A DNA stretch of 63,154 nucleotides from Stramenopiles sp. TOSAG23-2 (lineage: Eukaryota; Sar), in contig LT649247.1 of NCBI GenBank assembly GCA_900128395.1, positions 1 through 63,154 of the forward strand. The letters are read 5' to 3'. The notes under the pieces were generated by a model. It saw only the letters and a program-made list of their open reading frames with translations. It made no database searches and had not been told where the DNA came from. The translations under genes and the position numbers were made by a program. This document shows, piece after piece, positions 9,830 through 20,166 of the stretch (the first letter of the stretch is position 1; every line of letters starts with the position of its first letter).

Positions 9830-10729
9830 ATGAGTGGAATTAACGGACCACCATTGGAAGAGGAAGACTTTGAAGCATTAGCATATTTTTTATTAGCACA
9901 ACGGGAAGATAGTGGTTCAATCACGGATCCGACGAAGTTATTCCCATTAGCAAGTATTGATGAAGCATATACGATACATAAATATATGACGAAAACGATG
10001 TCTACCCTTGGTAAACATGCGGGTTGGAAGTGTGGTGCATGTGGAGAAAAAGCATGGAGTGGTATGGGACTCACAGAGCCTTTCCGTGCACCATTATTTT
10101 TAAGACGTATGTATAATTCACCTTCGCAAATTAATAAAATTGATGATAATGTTTTTTTATTAGAAGCAGAATTTGCTTTTGTGATGAGTAAAGGTTTACC
10201 GCCTCGTGATAATAAACCATATACCCCGGAAGAAGTTTGGGATGCCGTTGCATTGCTCGCGCCAGCAATGGAAATAGTAGGTACTAGATGGGCTGGAAAA
10301 GCACGGGAGGAATCTGGCGATTTGCAAAGAATTGCCGATGCTGGATTAAACGTTGGTGCCGTATTAGGACTTGGAACACCTTTAAATGCTGATTGTCGAA
10401 GAGATTTGGATGCTGTTGAAGTGAAATTTTTAGTTAACGATGAAGTTGCTGTAGTTGGTTCCGGAAAAAATGTATTAGATCATCCTATTAAATCATTAAC
10501 CTGGTTAGCAAATAATTTATGCGATGCTGGTATTTCAACACAAGATGGAAATTGGGGTGGTGCTGGCCCAGGTTTAGCAGAAGGTGATATTATAATGAGT
10601 GGCGCATGCGCAATGTTATTTGATAATAAATTTAAAGTTGGCGATGTAGTGAAAGCAGATTTCGGTGACTTTGGTACAGTGGAAGTTCTTGTTAATGGAA
10701 GTGCTGAAAAATCGAAAAGCAAATTATAG
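9830..10729 (+). CDS. Fumarylacetoacetase-superfamily hydratase (2-keto-4-pentenoate hydratase type)
   Basis: 299 residues, single exon, complete for the MhpD-like branch (usually 260-300). These enzymes hydrate or decarboxylate 2-oxo-4-enoates and related aromatic-degradation intermediates using a divalent metal. Seen: an N-terminal helical part; GWKCG near residue 66; a metal-site region LLEAEFAFVM near 107-116; a TPEEV...AMEIVGTRW stretch near 130-155; and a C-terminal GDWVKADFG-like ending (VGDVVKADFGDFGTVEV). No targeting signal is obvious, so it is probably cytosolic. The family is common in bacteria and patchy in protists, so a bacterial origin is possible. The true substrate cannot be read from sequence. 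Confidence 0.85.
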   Translation: MSGINGPPLEEEDFEALAYFLLAQREDSGSITDPTKLFPLASIDEAYTIHKYMTKTMSTLGKHAGWKCGACGEKAWSGMGLTEPFRAPLFLRRMYNSPSQINKIDDNVFLLEAEFAFVMSKGLPPRDNKPYTPEEVWDAVALLAPAMEIVGTRWAGKAREESGDLQRIADAGLNVGAVLGLGTPLNADCRRDLDAVEVKFLVNDEVAVVGSGKNVLDHPIKSLTWLANNLCDAGISTQDGNWGGAGPGLAEGDIIMSGACAMLFDNKFKVGDVVKADFGDFGTVEVLVNGSAEKSKSKL

Positions 10730-11136
10730 AAATGCACGCGAAGCGTATATACTGTAAATATATATATATATGGTATATGTACACTGTGTTTTCCATGCGG
10801 AGAGTTGGTGTTGATAAACTCCTTTTGTTTTTTCCAAAACATTTTTTTTTAAATATTTTTTAATATAAAGAAAGGACTTTACAAGAAATACTTTAATACT
10901 TTCTCTTCTCGCTTGTCAACACGAAGTATGCGTGTGTTTCCTCTCCTCTCCTCTCGGTATTGGTAGATTGTGCAGCCGGAAATATTGTTTGAGGAACGCA
11001 TGTACGCTCATATAATGTTATTGTTTCTGTTTATTTTATCACACGATAGAAAAGTTTATATACCACCTTCTTAAACATGGCGTAGCCTCATCATCCGGCC
11101 TGCTGTTGTGGCTGGGCTGGGTGGGCCAGGTTAAGG
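10730..11136. other. Intergenic region
   Basis: 3' flank of the hydratase-family gene. CTCTCCTCTCCTCTC pyrimidine repeats lie near 10940-10955. The GC-richer stretch at 11085-11130 just precedes the inverted-repeat element. Confidence 0.5.
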
Positions 11137-11226
11137 TTAAAGGTGTGGGATATGGAGCTATTGCCTGTATTGGCTGCAAAACCTATCAAGTATAGTAGTC
11201 TTTTTTTGAGAATTAACCTTAAGTCT

Positions 11227-11260
11227 TGGAGATACGCCCCAAATTTGGGGCGTATCTCCA
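11227..11260. repeat. Perfect 34-bp palindrome
   Basis: TGGAGATACGCCCCAAA followed directly by its reverse complement. It would form a 17-bp hairpin without a loop. It lies 40 bp inside the left terminal repeat. Confidence 0.95.
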
Positions 11261-11271
11261 ACTTTCCATTA

Positions 11272-11923
11272 ACAGGTAATAGCATTGACCGCCCAAAATA
11301 TATTACGTTTTGCCATTCGTAAATTATTAAAACTGGTCAATATACCACAAATAAATTGACAAAAGCGGATATTTAAATCATTTAGTGCTATTTAATAACC
11401 CAAAATTGTCATTTTAGTCGTATATTTGATATATTTGGATATTATAAATAAAAGGTAAAACAATAAAAATATATTGTAATGGAAATATATACCTTAATAT
11501 GTACAAAATTATGTATAATATTATATATGTAGTGTATTGGTACAAATTATATAGATTAAATAGGTAAATTCAATCTCAGGAAATTTATTGGATTTATACA
11601 GGTAATAGCATTGACCGCCCAAAATATATTACGTTTTGCCATTCGTAAATTATTAAAACTGGTCAATATACCACAAATAAATTGACAAAAGCGGATATTT
11701 AAATCATTTAGTGCTATTTAATAACCCAAAATTGTCATTTTAGTCGTATATTTGATATATTTGGATATTATAAATAAAAGGTAAAACAATAAAAATATAT
11801 TGTAATGGAAATATATACCTTAATATGTACAAAATTATGTATAATATTATATATGTAGTGTATTGGTACAAATTATATAGATTAAATAGGTAAATTCAAT
11901 CTCAGGAAATTTATTGGATTTAT
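11272..11923. repeat. Perfect 326-bp tandem duplication inside the mobile element
   Basis: Copies 11272-11597 and 11598-11923 both begin ACAGGTAATAGCATTGACCG and end TTTATTGGATTTAT. I found no differences. It has no open reading frame of note. Confidence 0.95.
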
Positions 11924-12329
11924 ATGTATTTTATAAATTTTCTATATTTTCATTAAAAACGGAGATATTAGGAAAATATTTATATATTTTTCAAAGTTTC
12001 TTCGATGCTTAGACTACAAAAGAAATAGGTTTTGCAGCCAATACAGGCAATAGCTCCATATCCCACACCTTTAAGGTAACATTAAAAAAGCTATAGAACC
12101 ACGTTTATCTCTATTAAACGTTTATCTCTATTATTAATTGTGCCTCATCCCTCTCTCACTCTCATCATCCCTCTCTTCATGTGTGTGCATGCCCATATAA
12201 TTGAAATAATATAGCAATGCAATACAAGAAGATACTATAATATACATATTACATATATATGCATGATACATATAGATGCAAAATAGAAAAATAGTAATGG
12301 TTGTATTTTAAAAAATATATGAACAATAG

Positions 12330-12758
12330 CAACGTATATATAATACTATATCAAAAGCTGCTAAAGGAATTGAATTAGCACAAAAAGGTGTTGATGCAAT
12401 ATTAAAAGTAGCTACTGGTGGTAGAGGAGCTGACTTTGATTTTAAAAATATGTGGTTACCAGGTCGTGTAAATAGCATAGCTTACGAATATAATGGAATC
12501 ACAGAATTTATTAAAAACAAGGCACAGGGTACAGAAAAAATGCATCTAAAGGATCCATATGTTGTTGATGGAACGAAGTCACCGATTGAAGTTGAAAAAA
12601 AAAATATGCTTTGTTTGCATGAGGTGCCAAGAAATCATCCAAGGGTTACACGCTGTGTAATGGATGTAAGGTGTTTGCTCGATCATATGATGCCTAATTA
12701 TTTACGGCATCTTGCTGAATTGTATGAAAAAACACCTGGCAAAGATGTCTTATTGTAG
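12330..12758 (+). CDS. Orphan coding fragment, possibly a 3' exon or gene remnant
   Basis: The frame is open from 12330 to a TAG at 12756. An ATG occurs only at 12450, yet the codons before it (SKAAKGIELAQKGVDAILK...) look as coding as those after it. So the start is either in an unseen upstream exon or lost. The visible 142 codons contain ADFDFKNMWLPGR and CMDVRCLLDH-like stretches rich in His and Cys; I do not recognise a family. The transposon-like element ends 255 bp upstream and could have separated or destroyed the 5' part. Confidence 0.4.
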   Translation, partial: QRIYNTISKAAKGIELAQKGVDAILKVATGGRGADFDFKNMWLPGRVNSIAYEYNGITEFIKNKAQGTEKMHLKDPYVVDGTKSPIEVEKKNMLCLHEVPRNHPRVTRCVMDVRCLLDHMMPNYLRHLAELYEKTPGKDVLL

Positions 12759-13226
12759 GTAAAATAAAATTATAAATTTACGTTCGTAAGAATTGTCAAA
12801 TGTTGATATGAGTGTGTATTTAAATTACGAGTCGTAAAAAACAAATATTTACTCTGCGCTGTGCAAACTACTCAATTTTTTTTTAACTCGCTATATATTA
12901 TAAAAAATAAAAATAATTACGAAGCGTAATAAAAAAGAGAATTTTTATAAAAAAAAAATATTAAATATTAGTATTTTAAAAAAAAGGGTACATAAAAAAC
13001 AAATATAAACTTTTATACGGTTCGTAAAAAAGAATTTTTTTGAAACATCATTAATTATGAACCAACAAATACGCTTTGTGTCGTTACGAAGACGTATGAA
13101 AAAATCGAGCGAGAGATTAAAATGGTGTATTAGGAAATGTAAAAACAAATCCCAATACACATCTCTCATCTGTATTACTGAAAAAAAAAAAAAAGAGGCG
13201 AGGATCAAAAAAATTGAAGCACATCA
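12759..13226. other. Convergent intergenic region with TACGAAG-type words
   Basis: Very AT-rich, with CG-containing words such as TTACGTTCGTAAG (12779), TTACGAAGCGTAA (12918) and ATACGGTTCGTAAAA (13014). These words recur in other 3' flanks. No convincing gene. Confidence 0.5.
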
Positions 13227-14858
13227 CTACATACGTGCCAATATAGGAGTAGCAACTTGATCTTTCAATGGAAATAAATCAGCAATATATGCTGTCAATG
13301 CAACAACTGGTGCACCATTTGATCGACCACCCATACTTGGTTTACCACCGGTAGAAGTTCGTCCAATCATATCTACGTGAACATATGGAATTGGCATATC
13401 ACTTGTGACGCCATGATCATTCAACCCACTTGCAATGTTTAAAAATGCCATCGGAAATTGATGGCCACGCATTGTCTTTGCACTACCTTGAGCCGTACTT
13501 TGAATGACATCCAAATCACCACTTTTTGGAGAGACAGTGAAGTAATCTTCTCGTCTTAATGTACTTTGTTCAAATGGATCTGCTAATTCTTGTCCTAACG
13601 CAGCAATTTTAACACCTAACTTTAAAAAGGATGATACACCATTTAAATTTACGGAGCTGTAAGGCCCAAAGGCCAGGTATGCATGGCCAGTCAATGTTGC
13701 AATACTAAATACATTTACACTATCATTGTTTTTTTCCTTTTTTATGCGTGTACGTGCTAATGATAATAAATCAGCCATTACCATTCTTCCTTCAGCATCT
13801 GTATTTACAACTAATACTCTTCGTCCACTATGACCTTGTATAATTTCATCGGCAACATATGCATTTGAACCAATTGAATTTCGGACCATACCGAGATAGG
13901 CAATGACTTTAACACCTTTTGGTTTAATATGTGCTATAGCACGCATTATACCAGCACATGCACCAGCACCACCTTTATCAGTTTTTAATCCATTCATAGT
14001 ACCTCCAACTTTTAAATCTGCCCCGCCAGTATCATACGTAACACCCTTTCCAATCAAATAAATTGTTTTTTCAATTGCATCTGTTGGAGGCGTATATTCT
14101 AATTCAATTACTGCTGGCGCATGACGATCTACACTAGTTCTTGATACTGCTGATAATAATGGATACTTTGAATTTATGACAGATCTATCCCGTTCTATAT
14201 TTACTTGTACATTATCTACACCTTGAAATGATTCATCTACATAATCAGCAACTTTAAGTGGCGCCATTCTTTCTGGATCTCCATCCGTTATATCTCTAGC
14301 AATTCTTTGACCTAAAGCCATTCCAAATGCTATCTTACATTTTTCATTTAATTCATCTGCTGTATATTTACGCAAATGACCTTGCCATACTATTCCAATA
14401 TCTTCAATATTTTCAATTGAATGTTCATATCGCTCCCTTGTTTGTAATTTTGCGTGACAGGCTTGTGTAGCAGCAATAATACCAACTAAGCAAGATTGAT
14501 CATATAATGGTCCCGGGTGATCACAGTCTGACGTTAATATTAAGCAAATTTTCTTACTTTGTTTCATTGATTTTGCTTTTGTAATGCCTTTTGAAACTGC
14601 ATCATGTATTGAACGTACATCGTCATAATCTCGATTTAAAGGTCCACATCCAGAATATACATATACATTTCCACTATCATAAAATGTTGAAACACCTTTA
14701 CATACGGATGGATCCATTGTAGATGCATTTTGAATAATTTTATCAAATATTGGTATTCCAGTTGTTGTATTAGGAGAATTACCAATAGCTACAATAATAT
14801 TATATGTTTGCAATGCATTTTCTACATTAGATATATTGGTTAATATTGGTGGATACAT
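13227..14858 (-). CDS. M17 leucyl aminopeptidase family, NPEPL1-like
   Basis: 543 residues from the first ATG at 14858; the frame is open nine codons further but without an ATG. M17 enzymes remove N-terminal residues using two metal ions. The catalytic domain shows LIGKGVTYDTGG (metal-binding Lys and Asp), GLKTDKGGAG (Asp and the catalytic-region Lys) and the M17 signature NTDAEGRMVMADLL (Asp, Glu, Arg). Also seen are ATLTGHAYLAFG and the C-terminal GVTSDMPIPYVHVDMIGR. The N-terminal domain (about 1-230) and the DTGG form resemble the NPEPL1 branch more than classic LAP3. No transit peptide is evident, so it is likely cytosolic. Not interrupted; all expected catalytic motifs are present. Confidence 0.92.
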   Translation of the reverse strand: MYPPILTNISNVENALQTYNIIVAIGNSPNTTTGIPIFDKIIQNASTMDPSVCKGVSTFYDSGNVYVYSGCGPLNRDYDDVRSIHDAVSKGITKAKSMKQSKKICLILTSDCDHPGPLYDQSCLVGIIAATQACHAKLQTRERYEHSIENIEDIGIVWQGHLRKYTADELNEKCKIAFGMALGQRIARDITDGDPERMAPLKVADYVDESFQGVDNVQVNIERDRSVINSKYPLLSAVSRTSVDRHAPAVIELEYTPPTDAIEKTIYLIGKGVTYDTGGADLKVGGTMNGLKTDKGGAGACAGIMRAIAHIKPKGVKVIAYLGMVRNSIGSNAYVADEIIQGHSGRRVLVVNTDAEGRMVMADLLSLARTRIKKEKNNDSVNVFSIATLTGHAYLAFGPYSSVNLNGVSSFLKLGVKIAALGQELADPFEQSTLRREDYFTVSPKSGDLDVIQSTAQGSAKTMRGHQFPMAFLNIASGLNDHGVTSDMPIPYVHVDMIGRTSTGGKPSMGGRSNGAPVVALTAYIADLFPLKDQVATPILARM

Positions 14859-15582
14859 TATTTTTTCCCCTCTTTTTTCAGTCAAAGTTATTCTTATTGT
14901 TATGTTCTACTTTTAAAACATATATTTTTCACTTCATATACAGATTATAGTGTAAAGATAAATTCTTACATTGGTGCATTGTAATTGTCAAATAATATTA
15001 TTGAAATTATATTATTATTATACACATATGTGCATATGCGATATATAATATGTGATGGGAGTTGTTGTTTTGGATGGGAGTTGTACTGAGCTGCTGAGCT
15101 GAGGGCTGAGGCAAATAATGATAGGAAATATCTTAAAATCATACTCTTAGTATATAAATCCATACCAGCTCCATCATAGCATCATATAGCATAAGCCCAG
15201 ATTAAGATAGAGCTAGCTGGCTAGCTCCATATTAATATATCCAGCTATCCAGCAGTGTATTATATAAGTCCACAACTGTACTATTATAGTCTAACAATAG
15301 TCGTCTATAGTCTATATCATTTTTCTTGCTGACCTCACAATGCTATGTACCTCTTCTTCTAAATATTAATAATGTCCTTGATGTTGTCCTTCCTCATTGT
15401 TGATAGGTTGCATAGATCGGATCCTCTCTAATTGTTGACCATTCCAGGCATTGTTGACCATTAAAAACACACCTCTTTTTTATTATTTTTATATATCGAT
15501 AGAGATGTATATACATTCCCACATGGAATAGATAAAGGCACATAAATAACAACAATATAAAACAAACAAATTAAACAACATC
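14859..15582. other. Divergent intergenic region
   Basis: Shared upstream region of the aminopeptidase (-) and NHP2 (+). It contains GCTAGCTGGCTAGCTCC-like short repeats near 15205-15260 and repeated TTGTTGACCATT at 15432-15463. It ends in an A/C-rich leader before the NHP2 ATG. No gene seen. Confidence 0.5.
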
Positions 15583-16104
15583 ATGTCGGAACCGCCAAGA
15601 AAGAAACAAAAGAAATCAAAGAAAGAAAAAAAATCAAAAAAAGAGAAAAAAGAAAAAAAACGTTCTTCTGATGAAATATCTTCTTCCGATAATAGTAGCT
15701 CAACAAACGAAAATAAACCATTAGTTATATCGCCTATTGCACAACCACTTGCAGATGCAGAGTTAACCAAAAAGTGTTTGAAATTGGTGAAAAAAGTCGC
15801 AAAAGCAGACAGCAAAAAGTTGCGACGAGGTGTGAAAGAATGTGTGAAATATATTAGAAAAGGTGAAAAAGGTTTATGTTTAATTGCTGGTGATATTTCT
15901 CCAATTGATGTAATAACACATTTGCCAATATTATGTGAAGAACAAGATATACCATATGTATATGTACCATCAAAAGCTGAATTAGGTAGTGCAGCTATGA
16001 CCAAACGACCAACCAGTTGCGTATTAATCAAGGTAGAGAAAGGATCTTCCTTGCGGGATTTATTCAAAGAATGTGTAAAAGAATTACCAAAGGGAAACTT
16101 TTAA
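15583..16104 (+). CDS. NHP2: H/ACA snoRNP protein NHP2 (L7Ae family)
   Basis: 173 residues. NHP2 is a core protein of H/ACA ribonucleoproteins, which guide pseudouridylation of rRNA in the nucleolus. Residues 5-27 are an unusually long Lys run (KKQKKSKKEKK-type), followed by a Ser-rich linker to about 45. The L7Ae domain follows: LRRGVKECVKYIRKG (RNA-binding), LCLIAGDISPIDVITHLP, the CEEQDIPYVYVPSK strand-helix and LGSAAMTKRPTSCVLI. This order and the ISPIDVITHLP form are typical of NHP2 rather than SNU13 or ribosomal eL8. The Lys-rich N-terminus probably serves nucleolar localisation. Confidence 0.93.
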   Translation: MSEPPRKKQKKSKKEKKSKKEKKEKKRSSDEISSSDNSSSTNENKPLVISPIAQPLADAELTKKCLKLVKKVAKADSKKLRRGVKECVKYIRKGEKGLCLIAGDISPIDVITHLPILCEEQDIPYVYVPSKAELGSAAMTKRPTSCVLIKVEKGSSLRDLFKECVKELPKGNF

Positions 16105-16680
16105 AGCCTAATATGTATATATATAAATATATATAATATATGGTACGATATGATATGATAGAGGTGTGTGTTACTTTGAGAAATAAAAAATATTAATAAT
16201 AATAAGTGTTATATTTAATTTTTTTATTTTAATTCTCTTTAAACGTACTCGTAAAATAAAAATATACGCGTATTTTTTAATATAATACGTACATCGTACC
16301 AAAACTTCGTAAAACAATCGTACTCGTACGAATAATATATATAATATACGAAATACGAAGTATATATCATACGAGTACTTCGTACGAATACGAATATATA
16401 TATACACTTAATGTGGTATGATAAGAGAAAATTTTTATATGCTATATCATACGTGTATATCATACGAATATCGTATAATGTAATATTTTTAAAAAAAGAA
16501 ATTTTTCTTTTAATTTTTTTCAAAAAGTCTTTTAATATGCACTTTCTTTTCTCTAAAAAATGCCTTTTTTTTCAGACGCACACACACTATGTATCATATA
16601 TATTATATATGAAACAAATACAGAGCAGATATATAATAATATCCAATTTTGTGATTGTTCCATCAATTATATTATAAAAT
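16105..16680. other. Convergent intergenic region rich in TACGA/TCGTA palindromes
   Basis: Between 16240 and 16480 the words CGTACG, ACGAAG, CTTCGTA and TCGTACGAA recur on both strands in AT-rich background. Example: TACGAAGTATATATCATACG and GAGTACTTCGTACGAATACG near 16356-16392. Their inverted relationship could form several hairpins. No gene seen. Confidence 0.55.
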
Positions 16681-19600
16681 TTAATCATTTGGTCGAACGA
16701 CAAATTGCTTTAATGCGTTTCGCATTGCTGTTACACGTTGCGTGAAACGATCTCGATTTGTTGGTTCTAAATTCCTTTCAATATCCACTAATAATTTATC
16801 AAACTCTGCACTCATCTGCGCATGATTTTGAGGCGGTTGAGTAGCCAATAAATGTTGTTTAGCATCGATAAATGCTTGTTGATTTGCTAATATAATACTT
16901 AATACAGGACGTGATAATGACCAATAACTTTCGACGCCTTGGAAAATTAACTTTTTAAACAGTGAGATTAAGAAAACGCTAAATAAATTTGGACAATTTT
17001 GCAAATGTTGCGCCAATGCTCTTGCCTCTGGTTTATCCCGTCGTGCAACACGAAATTGAAATGATGCTAAATGATCAATGGTACTAGCACAGAAAATAGA
17101 TACCGTACTATCTAATGATAGCAAACCTTCTTCTAATGATTTAATAATATGCAAAAAGGTTTGCGTAGGTACCAATACGATTGTTTCTAATTGATGGCGA
17201 AAAATAACTTCGATAAAGGTAAAATACGACCTTGCTACTTTTGGATATGCCATAACTTCACTCAATGGGATGGATAATAACATGTTTAATGACATTTGCA
17301 ATGCATTTTGCAATGCCGGGTCACGATATAATTTAAACACGCCAAAGTTAACATATGAACCAATTAAACTGTACGACATGATATCTAAAGCTAAACTTAT
17401 ACCTTTATAACGTGCTTTGTAAATAGTAGATGTATCCGTATGTGGTGGCATTTGGGAAATTTTATTCCCATATGTGCATATCAATGCACTTGCCTCACGA
17501 AACAATAAAATGCCATTTGCACTGGATTGGCCAAAATTTATTCGTTGGGATTTATTCCTACATAATTCACCAAAAAATTTCAAAAGCGGTGATGTGACAG
17601 ATGGATCATGATACCAAACTTCAATTGCATGTTTAAATACTTGCATGTATGCCGGGTTCAAACAATCAAAAAGTAAAATATACGTCCGTTTATTCGCACT
17701 GGATTCTAATACACCTCTTAAATCTCGACAAACACCAATAATAGCACGTCGAACGTTTTCATTATTATAATCCGTAGTGCTGCGTAATTGTACCAATACA
17801 TTTAAAATAGGTTCCATGAATGGCATTAATAAAGTATGGTAATCACCGAGAAATACCAACCGCGTCAATGTTTTGTAAAATGTTGTTCTACTTTTTGTAT
17901 TTTCTGGTAAATCTAAAAATGGCAAATATTGCGATGTGTGATGAGTCAATAAATATTTCACACTATCCAATGTTAGCATGAAACGTCCACTTCCATAACC
18001 AGCACTTAACCAAAAGAAAACATTTAATGACTTCGAAACAACCTCTTGGTTATCCGCCCAAAATTTCATATTATTACAAACTTTCGTTACGAGCATATTC
18101 ACCACTACTTTGTGATCACCTAAACCCATCAATTCAAACATTCTTAAATACATTGCACGTTTACGTTGCGCCGTTGTTTGTGGTTTCTTTTTATTCGCTG
18201 ATTTTTTCGTACCGCCACTACTTCCCATGACATCATCATCGTCATCTGAATCCGATGACATTCCACTTTTTTGTGCATTTTTCTTCTTTTTATACTCCTC
18301 CATCTCTTGCTCAGTTGGCATACCATGATGTTCCCCAATGTAGCATCTTCGAAATTCTTGGAAAAAATACATCAAGGACAATTCCAACTTTGGATCACAC
18401 TTGCCACTGCCATTTGTTTGCACTAAACGTTGATCTACTAATTGCATTAAACGAAAAATACCTTGGCCTAATAATGCATCTGTCTTCTCATGGCCTTCAC
18501 GCCCTGTAGATGCCATAGTCATATGACCGCCAATTTGTGCACCTATAATATAAGTCAACCATGTCAATTGCGTCTCCAATAAAAGCAACGTTTGAGGGCC
18601 TTGATTCGTTGTGATAGCTTGTTGGTATTGAACAGCAATTGGATCAAATCTTGATTTTAAAAATGTCCCAGCTTGTGCATATTGATACCGTGTAATATTT
18701 GGCAATTGTTCTAATTGTTCTTGAACTTGATCTTCATTATCCAATGGATTTTCCAATGATTGGTCGTTTACACAATCAACAGCACTTTGCAACCTGGCAT
18801 CAACATAGCTTTGAAAGACACGAGGGGAATAGACTTCCAATAAAGGTTTGACCAATGTTTGCGATGCACGTACAAATGGAGTCACGGATACTAATCGACT
18901 CCATAAATATAAAATATAATGTGTACTATTTTGTGACCATTGCCATTGTTTAAAACTTTGTACGGAAAATTCTGTTACCAATACTATAAATTCACTCCAT
19001 TGTTTAGCACGCAACAATTCATTCAATTGATAGGTATTTTTCATACGACCTAATAAACGGCAAAAACTGTGGTAATTATCCTCCTTGTTCAATCCACTTT
19101 TATTTTTCATAACATTATTCAAAACATCTAAGATCCTATCCAAAAATTCTGCTCGATCAGTTTCTTTTATAAAGATCGAACGACGACAACTACTCCATAA
19201 CATTAACAATTCCATCGCTTTGGAACTGGTTGGTGGTTTCGTCGACATGTACAAGTCAACCATTACTTGCATATATGCCGGGTCGGAAAACAAAGGCCTC
19301 CATGCAATAGGCACTTGTATAGCATCGTTGTCATCCGATGATTCATCCGATCGCATTCCAATAAAATCGAAATTTAAACAATTTATACTTAAATCAGCTG
19401 CATAATTTGTCATGTAATTTACTTCATCAGTAGATGCTCGTACTTGCCCTGCATTGATTTGTTGCAACATTGTAATTGATGTTTTAAATATTTCTAACAA
19501 TGATAAATCACGAAACGATACAGCATGTTTCCTATGCACAGACATGGTTATCCCTGGCAATAAAACATTCATTTGCGTGACAAACTCGTTTAAAATACGT

Positions 19601-20166
19601 AAACCAATGATACAGTGTGCAACCGTAGCTGACAAAAATTTCTTACAATCCTTTGCAAGTGCTTGGTGTTTACTAGAGTTTTCATCAAACCACCCTAAAC
19701 GAGTGATACGGCATAGTAACTTGACTAAATATTGTATCACATATGGTTTTAATGAGGGGCCGCGTTGTGCTAGATAATTCAAGATATAGTCACGAATTTG
19801 TACTCGTTGGTCAGTAGTGAAATTATTCCAATGTGTAGTTATTAAAGACGTTAGTGCTTGACTTGCAGCTACTAAAGCATATGGATTTTGTGAACTTGCT
19901 AATACTTGTTGACATAATGGTATATTATCCGTAGAGGTTTGCAATTTGTTTAACTCTGCTTGTGCCATTTGCTTTTCTTGCGGCGTGCTTTGGCCAAAAA
20001 CTTTATTACATAAATTTTCAATATGTTGCGTAGCATTATTATTTCCACCTTGTTGATTATTATTTCCTAGACCACCTCCCATATTTGCATTATTATTATT
20101 GCTATTATTTGGATTTGGTTGTGCTGCACGCATATGTGGTGAATTATGCGGTGATGGTTGATGCAT
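16681..20166 (-). CDS. XPO7: Exportin-7 (importin-beta family nuclear transport receptor)
   Basis: 1161 residues in a single exon; animal XPO7 is about 1090. Exportin-7 carries proteins across the nuclear pore with Ran-GTP. After a His/Asn-rich N-terminal extension of about 45 residues comes the importin-beta N-terminal region: HIENLCNKVFG, AQAELNKLQTS, YALVAASQALTSLI. The XPO7 hallmark segment IRDYILNYLAQRG...ITRLGWFDE follows. The rest is HEAT-like helical repeats, e.g. VARSYFTFIEVIFRHQLETI and ESYWSLSRPVLSIIL near the C-terminus. The region at about 625-660 is a Ser/Asp acidic and Lys-rich insertion (SSDSDDDDDV) that looks like a loop. No frameshift or truncation seen. Confidence 0.93.
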   Translation of the reverse strand: MHQPSPHNSPHMRAAQPNPNNSNNNNANMGGGLGNNNQQGGNNNATQHIENLCNKVFGQSTPQEKQMAQAELNKLQTSTDNIPLCQQVLASSQNPYALVAASQALTSLITTHWNNFTTDQRVQIRDYILNYLAQRGPSLKPYVIQYLVKLLCRITRLGWFDENSSKHQALAKDCKKFLSATVAHCIIGLRILNEFVTQMNVLLPGITMSVHRKHAVSFRDLSLLEIFKTSITMLQQINAGQVRASTDEVNYMTNYAADLSINCLNFDFIGMRSDESSDDNDAIQVPIAWRPLFSDPAYMQVMVDLYMSTKPPTSSKAMELLMLWSSCRRSIFIKETDRAEFLDRILDVLNNVMKNKSGLNKEDNYHSFCRLLGRMKNTYQLNELLRAKQWSEFIVLVTEFSVQSFKQWQWSQNSTHYILYLWSRLVSVTPFVRASQTLVKPLLEVYSPRVFQSYVDARLQSAVDCVNDQSLENPLDNEDQVQEQLEQLPNITRYQYAQAGTFLKSRFDPIAVQYQQAITTNQGPQTLLLLETQLTWLTYIIGAQIGGHMTMASTGREGHEKTDALLGQGIFRLMQLVDQRLVQTNGSGKCDPKLELSLMYFFQEFRRCYIGEHHGMPTEQEMEEYKKKKNAQKSGMSSDSDDDDDVMGSSGGTKKSANKKKPQTTAQRKRAMYLRMFELMGLGDHKVVVNMLVTKVCNNMKFWADNQEVVSKSLNVFFWLSAGYGSGRFMLTLDSVKYLLTHHTSQYLPFLDLPENTKSRTTFYKTLTRLVFLGDYHTLLMPFMEPILNVLVQLRSTTDYNNENVRRAIIGVCRDLRGVLESSANKRTYILLFDCLNPAYMQVFKHAIEVWYHDPSVTSPLLKFFGELCRNKSQRINFGQSSANGILLFREASALICTYGNKISQMPPHTDTSTIYKARYKGISLALDIMSYSLIGSYVNFGVFKLYRDPALQNALQMSLNMLLSIPLSEVMAYPKVARSYFTFIEVIFRHQLETIVLVPTQTFLHIIKSLEEGLLSLDSTVSIFCASTIDHLASFQFRVARRDKPEARALAQHLQNCPNLFSVFLISLFKKLIFQGVESYWSLSRPVLSIILANQQAFIDAKQHLLATQPPQNHAQMSAEFDKLLVDIERNLEPTNRDRFTQRVTAMRNALKQFVVRPND

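Larger units (their letters stand above)
11137..12074. mobile_element. Non-autonomous TTAA-flanked inverted-repeat element
   Basis: A perfect 50-bp inverted repeat bounds the region: left 11137-11186, right 12025-12074. The outermost four bases on both sides are TTAA, and the next bases read AGGTGTGGGATATGGAGC inward. TTAA ends are the target-site duplication of piggyBac-type cut-and-paste transposons, so an element of 930 bp (11141-12070) is plausible, although TTAA might instead be part of the repeat. There is no transposase or other coding capacity inside. The interior contains a 34-bp palindrome and a 326-bp perfect tandem duplication. It lies between two genes and interrupts none. Confidence 0.65.

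Noticed and set aside
11091-11285. Minus-strand ORF across the left end of the inverted-repeat element
   Set aside because: It runs over the terminal repeat and palindrome, has no homology that I recognise and no credible start context.
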